This document shows positions 23,698-34,400 of a stretch of 64,000 nt of DNA, one piece after another. The notes beneath the pieces are model-generated. The model saw only the letters and a program-made list of their open reading frames with translations. It was not told the DNA's origin and did no database searches. The first letter of the stretch is position 1; each line of letters opens with the position of its first letter. The position numbers were made by a program, and so were the translations under genes. Source of the DNA: Ciona savignyi (taxonomy: Eukaryota; Chordata; Ascidiacea; Phlebobranchia; Cionidae); contig CH003364.1 in NCBI GenBank assembly GCA_000149265.1, forward strand, positions 246,984-310,983, in the 5' to 3' direction.

Positions 23698-24407
23698 GTA
23701 CAACGTACAAGTACAACTAAGCAGCCTGAGAGACAAAATCTTAAAAAGAAGGTCCAAGAAAAAGAAGGTCTTTAATCAAAAATACTTTATGTTAAATGTA
23801 TTAAATTGTGTAACCATTCGTACCACTCCAATTCTTACTCCTAATTAATAAAGTATAGCAGTAGGATTTCACATCTAAATAAATGTAAAATCTAATTATA
23901 TAATTTGTTCGTATAAAAACATGTGTATAACCAAACGATTACAATTTTTAAAAATTGTGTTGCTGTTTTTTTAGCGGAGGAGATCTATGTATCACATTCA
24001 CCCATGCTGTATTCCAATGTGATGGAACTCGGATCAGAAGTACAAGGGTTGCTGGAAGGTGTATCTCATCCTAACAAAAGGTGGTTGAATTAAAAATTAA
24101 TGTGAAATTATTTACTCACTAGAATAGATCCTTGAAAGTGAAACCGATGTTTTATTATGTATACACCATAATAGACTTGACTTCTTGTTTGTGGACATGA
24201 GGTGTCGTACTGTGCTCCATATCAAATCTTGTTTTGCCATATTGCTATTCACTTCGAATTTTTATAAATGGTAGGTAATCCATAATTATATATTGAGAAA
24301 TATTTTATTTTTCTACAGAAATGGCAACCCTAGCACATCGACCATTGAAGTGGGCACCGAGGAGGAATCTACATTTCTCTTTGAAAATTGAGAATCTAAT
24401 AAATTGA
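23698..24407 (+). CDS. Candidate 3' end of an unidentified gene (three exons)
   Basis: Exons 23698-23767, 23975-24058 and 24319-24407 (TGA) each have a good acceptor (cttacag, tttttttag, ttctacag) and a GT donor. One reading (phases 0, 1, 1) stays open through all three: a basic helix-like segment (KKKVQEKEAEEIY), then VMELGSEVQGLLEEM, ending SLKIENLIN. AATAAA overlaps the stop region. A second reading is open through the last two exons only and ends EESTFLFEN, stopping at 24391. The unit lies in the centre of the large inverted repeat. I do not recognise the family, and upstream exons were not found. Confidence 0.4.
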
Positions 24408-24764
24408 TAGATTTATCATACACTTGGTCTGTTGAATTTACCTTGTCCGAATCATAGGCGACAACTGTGGTTCCTAAATTCGTTAAAATCCTTAGATAAG
24501 TGTTTTTTTTGTATCGTAGCGTGCGGAGAAACCCACTTAGAACAGGATGTTTCTATTATCTCCCTTGATGGAAAAAACGCAGGGTCTGTTATCACAGAGA
24601 CATTTGTCACATTAGGAAAGGATATTCATGCTATAACCCAGTAAATGGGAAAACACGGGAAAGTTATCGCACGGGCAATCGTCAGATTCATGGCGCATAC
24701 ACAAAGGTGCGTAATCACACGGGCAAATCGTTTTAGTATATTACTTCGTCTAGTCAGGATAGGA

Positions 24765-24895
24765 TAGGATATTCATGTTTATCCTTGTGAATGAGAAAAC
24801 TAAGGGGTTTAGCACACGGGCAATCGTTAGATCACCTTGCGCCCACCGTCGGCTTACCGGAGCTATTGTAGTTAGTTGTATATGGTAGACACGCT
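24765..24895 (-). repeat. SINE family A fragment (minus)
   Basis: Tail and body only: ggataggatattcatgttta, acacgggcaatcg, gcgcccaccgtcgg, ccggagctattg. A shorter, more decayed piece lies just before it at 24640-24720. Confidence 0.75.
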
Positions 24896-24957
24896 ATTGT
24901 AGTTACCGAAGCTATTGTTCTGTATTGTATTTAATTGAGTCATTGGTACCATTTCCA

Positions 24958-25330
24958 CACATGTATGAATTTGTATCTTACTTGGAATGCACTTAACTTC
25001 ACTATAACGCGACATTATGTAAGATAAAACCAAAACATATCATCAACCTGTGGTAGCGCGCCAACCGCCGGCTAATTTTCCCACCAAGTTGAAAATAAAC
25101 TGCAGTTTTACGAATTTTTGTCGCAATATTAAAAGCAACACATGTATGACCTTGCTATCTTACATTGAATGAACTGCAACTGACTGCAAAGCAATATTTT
25201 GTCAGATAAAAGTATTGAAGGTTACTATCAACCTATGTTCGCATGCCAAATTTGCTTGATGTTATACCGACAAAAATAAAAAGAAACTGCTGTTTCCCGA
25301 ATTCTTGGCCGATCATTAAAAGAAACATGT
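24958..25330. repeat. Diverged tandem duplication, about 185 bp
   Basis: Two copies beginning 'acatgtatga' share 'aaaaataaa..gaaactgc', 'gaattttt' and 'attaaaagcaacacatg'. Similarity is modest, indicating an old duplication. Confidence 0.55.
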
Positions 25331-25344
25331 GCATGAGTTAGTTA

Positions 25345-25990
25345 TCGAAGAAATAAACGATTTACATCGAAAATCGCATTCTCGTAAGGCAAAACCTTAT
25401 AGCCATCAATTGGGTTACATGAAAGAGCTTTACCAATCATCTTTTTAGTATTTCTTAACGTATCGAAATGAAACAAACTGTGCTGCGTTCACAAGGCAAA
25501 TACACATTGATTGGTATAAAATATATCCACGTTGCTCAAGAAATAAACGATTTGCATCGAAAATCGCATGCTCGTAAGGCAAAACCTTATAGCCGTCAAT
25601 CGGGTTACATGAAAGAGCTTGACCAATCATCCTTTTAGTATTTCTTAACGTATTCAAATTAAACAAACTTTGTTGCATTCACAAGGCAAATACACATTGA
25701 TTGGTATATAATATGTCCCCATTGCTCAAGAAATAAACGATTTACATCGAAAATTGCATGTTCGCATAGCTGTCAATCAGGTTTCATATAAAACGCTTGA
25801 CCCAGCACTGTATTTCTTAACGTATCGAAATAAAACAAACTGTGTTGCATTCAAAAGTCAAATACGCATTGATTGGTATAAAATATATCCACGTTGCTCA
25901 AGAAATAAACGATTTGCATCGAATATTTTATGTTCGCATAGCTATCAAACAGGTTTCATATAAATGGCTTGACCCAGTCTGTTTTTGTAC
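25345..25990. repeat. 190-bp tandem repeat, about 3.5 units
   Basis: Units begin aaataaacgattt.catcga at 25351, 25541, 25731 and 25903. They share atagc.gtcaat, gtatttcttaacgta and acacattgattggtata. The period is 190 bp between the first three and shorter before the last. ORFs at 25445 and 25754 read across it. Confidence 0.9.
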
Positions 25991-26261
25991 TTTTTAACGT
26001 AATGAAATAATACAAACGTGACTGAATTATTAGTTAACCAATACAGATTACAGAAATTTACCGTGGTTCTAAGGACGCTGTCTTAACGGCATACCATTCG
26101 ACCAAATACTAGGACTTGTTACGTTGCACTTGAAAAAAGTAAAATATTGACTAAAACAGGCATAAAACGTTTTAATGTTGTCTTACAGGAAATCACTATG
26201 CAGTCAGTTATAGTGTATTGCAAGTTTGATATCTAACTCGTACATATGCTGTGAGCTCGAC

Positions 26262-26497
26262 ATAATGCCGCTAGTTAATCGGTTGTGTCCTTGGGAAAGG
26301 CACTTTACGGACATTGCCTGAACCCAGCGGATTAATGGGTTCAACCAAATTAAAGAAACGTGCCTTATACCATATACAACATACTACAATAGCTCCGGTA
26401 ACCCAACGGTGGGCGCGAGGTGATCTGACTATTGCTCGTGTGTTAACCCCCTTGGTTTTTCCATTCACGGGAATAAACATGAATATCCTATTCTAAC
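26262..26497 (+). repeat. SINE family A copy (+)
   Basis: Runs from gttaatcggttgtgtccttg through gaacccagcggattaatggg, gctccggtaacccaacggtg and ggaataaacatgaatatcct. It is one of the best-preserved copies, though it lacks the 5' tRNA-like head. Confidence 0.85.
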
Positions 26498-26605
26498 GTT
26501 GTAATCAAAAATTCAACACCATACTTGAATACATTTATTAAGAGATATCAAACGTCTTCCACAAAACAGAGCATAAACGATTGTTGAAGGGCTATGTGGC
26601 CAATA

Positions 26606-27648
26606 TTACAAAGGTTTAATCAATACACTACGCAAAATACTTTTCAAATAGCATACACAGTTAGACAGGCTTCTACGCTTCTTCATCGGAATCAGTTGTG
26701 TATAATGTAGACGTTCTAAAATGTCGTCGACGGACTCCAACGAATGATCGGTGATTTGTTTGTGATCTTGTGATATTTTCCGAATATTTTCAAGGCCCAA
26801 CAATTCGTTAAGTGCATGTGTCCATGATTTAAATGGTTCGGCACTTGCTAAACATTTTCTAGATCACTTTGATTATTTCAAGTCGCAGTTGGTGGGATAA
26901 GAGGTAAGGTTGAGAAATTCTTGGATTATGCTTGTTACAGCTTTATTTGTTCAGACAATTTGATCTTGATAGTGCACAATAACACTTCTTGCATCATATA
27001 GTAGTAATGTAACTTCAGGGCATACTCTTCTTCCCAGGTCAAAGGTGCAACACCAGACGCATTAGAATTCGTTTCCTCTAACATGGCCGAAGCAGTAATG
27101 GTTTCTGCAAGTAATTATTTTATAAGTGTGATGTATTATTTTTGTGGATCTGATGCAAACAACATAAAAGGCTAGTATAAAAATACCGGTAGATAAGCAA
27201 TTGCAACATAACAAGAAATATTTGTCACAACTTGTTACCTTACGGTAATAAGAATACTTCTACAAAAAAGTGGTTATTTTCCAAATGAAGAAACTTTAAC
27301 TAGATATATATGTACTAGGGTATGAGGAAAAATGTCAAATTCTGATTGGGATTCTTTGAGTAAGTGGTTTGCTTTGTTTAGCTTATTGACAAATGATGTG
27401 GCTTAAACAAATGAAAAAATGTCAATATGAGTATGTGACATTTATTCTTAACACTATAGACCTTACCCCATTTTTTTGATGCGGTTTCCATAATGAAGAA
27501 GAGCATAAGTTAAAAGAACAGTTCGATTTTCAGGGTTCATTTCTTTGGACATTTTTTCAAAATTCCAAATCAAGTAGGACCACAGATGTTCCACCGTTTC
27601 ACCTTCTATCAAACCAAAACCAGGATGCCGCCTTGAACTGTACTCCAG
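26606..27648 (-). pseudogene. KDZ-like (Zisupton/Dileera-type) transposase remnant
   Basis: The exon 27648-27467 (minus) follows an acceptor TTTATTGCAG and encodes LEYSSRRHPGFGLIEGETVE, then LWSYL, KEMNPENR and LLTYALLHYGN. This is the RR..G.G...GE..E..WSYL signature I associate with KDZ-superfamily transposases, a plain DNA-transposon family. Further minus-strand open pieces at 27104-26940 (TWEEEYALKLHYYYMM) and about 26870-26606 (LESVDDILERLHYTQLIPMKKRR) look like its C-terminal part. The 27467 donor phase does not fit the next candidate acceptor, and the catalytic N-terminal half is not seen. I treat it as a decayed fragment rather than a working gene. Confidence 0.5.
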
Positions 27649-28054
27649 CTGCAATAAATAACAGAAATATTATATTTAAGAATTAAGAAAAAGTTGTAAG
27701 ATGTTTAAAATACCAATTAACATAAACAATTCGTACATATATACTTGGACAAGGGACTTACTTGACATGATTAACTGCGGCCATATCCACGAAAAACAGG
27801 CGCTGCGAATTCAAACCAACACAACAATTTTTCATTCTTCTTGTTCTAATGGGACAAAGCATAACCATTATATATATATATATATTGTAACAAAGGATAA
27901 TAAATATTGAAATTACTTCAAGGAGTTTCTTCACTTTATTGCAGGCAATGTCATGTTATAGGTTACAGGCAATGTCCAAACACTTTTACAACATCATTGT
28001 CTTTAACTTTTTAAGCAATTTTTGCTTAATCCATACTGCCTATCAGAATCTGCA

Positions 28055-30605
28055 TACCCAACCTTACCCAGTATTGCCGTACAACCTCACCCAGTAATGG
28101 CGTACAACATCACCCAGTATTGCCGTATAACCTCACCCCGTATTGCCATACAACCTCACCCAGTAATGACGTACAACCTTACCCAGTATTGACGTAAAAC
28201 CTCACCCAGTATTGCCGCACAACCTCACACTTCACCCAGTATTGCCGTACAACCTCATCCAGTATTGCCGTACAACCTCACCCAGTACTGCCGTACAACC
28301 TCACCCAGTATTGCTGTACAACCTCACCCAGTATTGCTGTACAGCCTCACCCAGTATTGCCGTACAACCTCATCCTGTAATGCCGTACAACCTCACCCAG
28401 TATTGCCGTACAAACTCACCCAGTATTGCCGCACAACCTCACTCAGTATTGTTGTACAATCTCACCCATTATTGCCGTATGATACAACATCACCCAGTAA
28501 TGCCGTACAACCTCGCCAGTATTGCTACACAACCTCACACCTTACCCAGTATTGCCATACAACCTCACCCAGTACTGCCGTACAACCTCACCCAGTATTG
28601 CTGTACAACCTCACCCAGTATTGCTGTACAGCCTCACCCAGTATTGCCGTACACCCTTACCCAGTACTGCCGTACAACCTCACCCAGTATTGCTGTACAA
28701 CCTCACCCAGTATTGCTGTACAACCTCACCCAGTATTGCTGTACAGCCTCACCCAGTATTGCCGTACAACCTCACCCAGTACTGCCGTACAACCTCACCC
28801 AGTATTGCTGTACAACCTCACCCAGTATTGCTGTACAACCTCACCCAGTATTGCCGTACAAACTCACCCAGTATTGCTGTACAGCCTCACCCAGTATTGC
28901 CGTACAACCTAACCCAGTATTGCCGCACAACCTTACTCAGTATTGTTGTACAACCTCACCCATTATTGCCATATGATACAACATCACCCAGTATTGCCGT
29001 ACAACCTCGCCAGTATTGCTACACAACCTCACACCTCACCCAGTACTGCCATACAACCTCACCCAGTATTGCTTTACAGCCTCACCCAGTATTGCCGTAA
29101 AACCTCACCCTGTAATGCCGCACAACCTCACCTAGTATTGCCCTAAAACCTCGCACCTCACCCAGTACTGCCGTACAACCTCACCAAGTACTGCCGTACA
29201 ACCTCACCCAGTACTGCCGTACAACCTCACCCAGTATTGCTGTACAGCCTCACCCAGTATTGCCGTACAACCTCACCCTGTAATGCCGCACAACCTCACC
29301 CAGTATTGCCGCACAACCTCACACCTTACCCAGTATTGTCATACAACCTCACCTAGTATTGCCCTAAAACCTCGCACCTCACCCAGTACTGCCGTACAAC
29401 CTCACCAAGTACTGCCGTACAACCTCACCCAGTACTGCCGTACAACCTCACCCAGTATTGCTGTACAGCCTCACCCAGTATTGCTGTACAACCTCACCCA
29501 GTATTGCCGTACAACTTCAGCCAGTATTGCTGTACATCCTCACCCAGTATTGCCGTAAAAGCTTACCCAGTATTGCCGTACAACCTCACCCTGTATTGCC
29601 GCACAACCTCACCCAGTATTGCCATACCAGCTTACCCAGTATTGCCGTACAACCTCACCCAGTATTGCCGCACAACCTCACCCAGTATTGATGTACAACC
29701 TCACCCAGTATTGCCATACAACCACACCCAGTATCAACACACAACCTCATCCGGTATTGAGTATTGACATGCAACCTCACCCAGTATTGCCATACAAACT
29801 CACCCAGTATTGACATACAAACTCACCCAGTATTGCCGCACAACTTTACCCACTATTGCCGTATGGTGCAACATCACCCAGTGTTGCCGCACAACCTCAC
29901 CCAGTATTGATGTACAACCTCACCCAGTATTGCCATACAACCACACCCAGTATTGCCGTGCAACATCACCTGGTATTGCCATGCAACCTCACCCAGTATT
30001 ACCGTACAACCTAAACCATTATTGCCTTATACCATCACCAAGCATTGCCGTACAACATAACCCAGTATTGCCGTGCAACATCACCTGGTGTTGCCATGCA
30101 ACCTCAACCAGTATTGCCGTAATACATTACCCAGTATTGCCGCACAACCTTACCGACTATTGGCACACAATCTTTCCCAGTATTGCCGGAAACATCAGAC
30201 AGATTGGGATACAACCTCACTCAGTATTGCTACATAACATTACTCAGTATTGCCGTACAACCTTACCCAGTATTGAGACACCTCAACCAGTATTGCCCCG
30301 GTACCTCTAAATACTACAGGACCGCTTGGACCGCTTGGACCGCTTGGAGCGCATGGAGCGCTTAAATCGCTTGGATCGCTTACTATGCTTCGTAATTACA
30401 AAAGCCATGATAGTAATGTTAGGGTTGGGGTTAAAGTTAGTTCTGGGGTTGAGATTAGTGTTTGGGACAGGGTTAGAATTACTTTCCATAGCAATATAAG
30501 TGATCCAAGCGATCCAAGCGCTCCAAGCGGTCCTGTAGTATTTAGAGGCACCCGTATTGCCCTACAACCTCACCAAATATTGCCGTACAACACTAAGTTC
30601 ATTGT
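28055..30605 (+). repeat. 23-bp minisatellite array, right arm
   Basis: The same 23-bp unit as the left array (CAACCTCACCCAGTATTGC plus CGTA or TGTA), here on the plus strand and therefore inverted relative to it. Order and variants match the left arm from about 29280 outward to 30600, including the distinctive units with agtatcaacacac, gtattgagtattgac and accttatac/atcaccaagc. The inner part (28055-29280) is dominated by CCGTA/CTGTA units and has its own internal block duplications. Confidence 0.95.
30299..30554. mobile_element. 256-bp MITE with 8-bp TSD inserted in the right minisatellite arm
   Basis: The ends CGGTACCTCTAAATACTAC and GTAGTATTTAGAGGCACCCG are inverted repeats flanked by the direct repeat TATTGCCC (30291-30298 and 30555-30562). 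The matching position in the left arm (near 20510-20520) reads as the uninterrupted minisatellite with a single TATTGCCC. That gives a pre-insertion site inside the same window. The TIRs extend into arrays of (gc)ttggaccgcttgga-type 9-10-mers. The 8-bp TSD fits hAT or KDZ-type elements; no coding sequence remains. Confidence 0.92.
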
Positions 30606-31056
30606 TTACACAAAACTAGCCTAGTGATGCTATAATGTCAGCACACAATCTTACCTAGTAGTAGCAAACGATTTCCACGATGTTGTCACAGACATCTTCG
30701 GCCACAGTATTAGCCGGCAACCTTAACCGGTCGCTTAACATTTTACTAATACCTGTACTTTTTAATATGTACGACACTAAAATAACGGTAACTGCCTAAT
30801 TAAACATGCTAAAATGGAATTCTAACTAATCCTCCGAAGCTTTTCAGGCTACACCAACGTACGCTACCACACACTGTTTAATCTGAAAATAAGTCATGCG
30901 TAACCATTGTGATGATTTTACAAAATATGGCGATCAACCATAATATGCTTAATCGCCGTACCATGTGGTATGAAAATACGACCATAGCTGCATACTATGC
31001 GCTAATCATACCAAACCATGTCCCATACTATGGGCTAATCCGTAACGAATCGGGTG
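30600..31056. repeat. Right arm (unique outer part) of the large inverted repeat
   Basis: Reverse complement of 20012-20460, ending ...cgaatcgggtg at 31056. The 60-aa ORF seen in both copies (MMILQNMAINHNMLNR..., 20159-19968 minus and 30909 plus) merely reflects the duplication, and its 3' part differs where homology stops. Confidence 0.9.
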
Positions 31057-31143
31057 TCGTTTTGCCGTCTTTTCCTGTTCATGTGTCTAGATTTGATTCG
31101 TTTTCCATTTTTTATACCGGGGCAAAAAATGAATAAACTAAAC

Positions 31144-31179
31144 CATAGATACTACATTAACTTTAATGTAGTATCTATG
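31144..31179. repeat. Perfect 17-bp hairpin with a 2-bp loop
   Basis: CATAGATACTACATTAA at 31144-31160 is followed by ct and its exact reverse complement at 31163-31179. It lies about 220 bp upstream of the TMEM59 start codon, between that gene and the end of the inverted-repeat arm. Extrusion or a role at the promoter is only a possibility. Confidence 0.8.
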
Positions 31180-31401
31180 ACTAAACTTAACCTAAAAATG
31201 AATAAACTAATAAATAATTATTTTAAACCGGATGTCTATATTGTATTTAAATCGCTAGGTGTCAGCAGGGACAGATTAATAACAAAGTGTTTCATTGACC
31301 GAGTTTTTCCAACAATAACAGCTGCTGGTAGGAGAACGAAAACGAGGACGAAAGAGTCACAATCTTTAACTGTCGTCTTTAAACTTTAAGGCAGAAAGAC
31401 A

Positions 31402-34400
31402 ATGTTTATTAATTACGTTATTGTGGTTTTACTTTTGTGTGTAAATGATGTCGTGTTTAGCACGAAAGCTTTCGAGAATCTTCGACGAGAAGGCACAGAT
31501 TGCAATGAAGCATGTATAGCCAACATGGTATGTACGGACATTTTATTTGTAAATTTAATTTTATCACGCTTGCTAATTTAAGCTATTTACAATGTGTGAC
31601 TGTAAGAAAAATCTGTGTCTTCGGGAAAATATGGCAGATGTTTATATTATATGAATGATTGATAATGGAGGCTTCACTAATCTGTGCGGCAGCGTGGCGG
31701 GACAACAACTGGATCCATGTTGAAAAATTTCGTTTTCTGTACGCCGTTTTTTTGCACCAACATTTTTTAACCTAAATTTTGCGCCACGCCAGCAATAATA
31801 ATTTGCGCCACCACAAACGAAGTTGCATCATTTTCAATAAAAACTTTAAAATATAAAGCTTAAAGTATCAAAAATACTAACATAAATGAAAGGAGGTGTA
31901 GTCACGCCACATCAGCATGATTTTTGGAGTTTTCTGCGCCAATACCCGAAAAAGTAGACCGTGCTCCACGCCAGATATATCCGGCGCATCATACAAATTT
32001 TCCAGTAGGGAACTGTATCACGAGCGGGACAAGGGCAACACTAAAAGGAGAGAAAGCGGGAANNNNNNNNNNNNNNNNNNNNNNNNNNNNNNNNNNNNNN
32101 NNNNNNNNNNNNNNNNNNNNNNNNNNNNNNNNNNNNNNNNNNNNNNNNNNNNNNNNNNNNNNCCGGAAGGAGGGAAACTGCAGAGTAAAATTACAGAAAC
32201 TAATTTAAACACTCCCCTAATCACTAATCTTAACCCCAGAACTAACCCTAACTCCAACCCCATGTTAAAACTGACTCTAATGTGATAATCTTTATTTTTT
32301 GTGCAGTTTCCCTCTTAGTTTTTCCCTTTTTCCGCGGGGAAAACTAAAAGGAGGGAAACTGCACACTAAAATCTAGATTATGACATTAGAGTTATTTTTA
32401 AACATGAGGTTGGAGTTAGGGTTGGTTCTGGGGTTGAGATTAGTGTTTAGGGCAGGGTTTAAATTAGTTTTCGTAATATTAGTGTGACGTTTACCTCCTT
32501 CTCTTCGTCCCATATGAGCAGGACAGGGTATATCATGATGTAACATCCTGGCCCGCTGTTCTGCAGATTAGTGGAGCCCGATAACGGGGTGTAATCATCT
32601 CTAAATTAAATAATATGATAATATCAGGATGATACTGAATTGAAAATTTACCAGCACTCAATTGGAAAGTGTTTCATATTATTTCCTGCTATTTTTACAA
32701 GAATTTAGAAATTCAATAACCCCTGTTATAAAATTTACTCAATTTGATATGTTTTTTTTTTCTTAAAATATTTGATTTTGAAAATGTTTAGGCTGAATAC
32801 TGATCACCAAAATGAAGATTAGGGCATTAGAGTTAGTTTAAAATATGGGGTTAAAGTTAATAATGTAAGATTTGTTATAATACCAGATTTAAACAGTTGT
32901 TATGTCATACAAACTACAGTTGCAAGTTATTTTTACTTCCATTACTTGGGTGAGGTTCCAGACGCGAGTAAATTCTTACTCGCCGGAAATTTGATAGATT
33001 TTTGGCCCTGTAAACCCAACCAAAGGAAAACCATAATATAAACCTTTGATTGTTTATCAGAGCTTTTTTTAATGTGAAGTTCTGCTAATTAAATAAACAA
33101 CGCTTTAGTTATGCACAAGTGCTTTACCTACAGGATAGAATATGATAGAATATTCATGTTAATTCCTGTGAGGGGGAATATGCAAAAGACGTTACCACAC
33201 AGGCAATTGTCAGATTACCTCGCAACGACCGTCCGATTACCAAAGCTAATTCAGTGTGTTGTTTATGATTAAGACATTCCCTTAATTTAGTAGAACCCTT
33301 CGTTTAACTGAGTTTAGGCATTGTTTGTAAAGTGCCATGCCCAAGGACACAACCAACAAGCTAGCGAGCAGTTCCGAAACCGCAACCCTTCGGTTGAAAA
33401 GTGCGAACCAACCAAGACTAAGCTGTCATTACAGACTTCTTACTTGGCTTAAATACAAATATTTTTCAGGATGAATCATCAGTGTCTGCATGTAAACGAG
33501 GTTGTAGGTTGTTTACAATATGTGAATGGATGACAACTCCGACAAATATAACATCATCGTTGCAAGAATGCACTTCCGGTACGTAAACATACCTATTACC
33601 AACCAAGACCTGAGAATTTGTTAAAAAAGACAAAAACTTTACATTTAATAATGCATATTAATCCCATAAACACTTGCTGTATGTGAATCTGTGTTCTTTG
33701 GCAAACATGCAGCATATAGATTTTGCATTGGTAAATTTTGATTAAATTGAATTGTTCAAAAACTTTTATCGGTAATAAGAATTGTGCTTGTAGAACTTGT
33801 GACCCAGGCAATCACCAATCCCCTTTGCCTAGATAAGATTTCCACAAACATATTAAGTTTTCACATATATGTTCAATTTTATAACGGTAATGCCAATCTT
33901 CTTCATGACTTTTCACTTTAGGTATGATTATGAAAGATGAAAAAAATGCCAAATTTAAAGGTTTTAAAGTGCTCTTTTAATTATAAAAATAAATATTTGA
34001 CATTTTATTTAAAACCTACCACACCTTTTCATATGGCGTAAAGACAGCTATTTGAGCTTGCTTTAACCCAGTTGTGAACATCTCTATGCTATATTAAATT
34101 TATTTTTCATACTGTACCCCCATCCTCTTGTGCTAATAAACCATTTTCACGGTTTAATTAACAGCCTGTGATGAAGCCTACCCTTCAGACTCGAGTGCTT
34201 GTACATTTGGTTGTCAAAGCTCAGTGCCAAGTGCAAGGAAAAGACAGAACATGGTATGGTGGTAGACTAGTAGATATAAACCGATTTGTTGTCCTTAGCC
34301 AGTAGGAGATTTGGCGGCCGCGTCCGCTATATTTATTTTAATCTATCCCTATTTAAAAGGATGTGTTTTAATGACTGTCCTTTTTGTCATTTTTTATTTC

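Noticed and set aside
28212-30310. Plus-strand ORFs up to 254 aa with the same peptide repeats
   Set aside because: Same minisatellite in the inverted right arm.
20480-30605. Regularly repeated 23-bp units resembling a CRISPR array
   Set aside because: Units are directly contiguous with only four variable bases, no spacers and no cas genes, in a eukaryotic genome; this is a minisatellite.
32400-32470. Telomere-like gttaggg/ggttagggttgg motifs
   Set aside because: Irregular and confined to MITE interiors; not a TTAGGG array.
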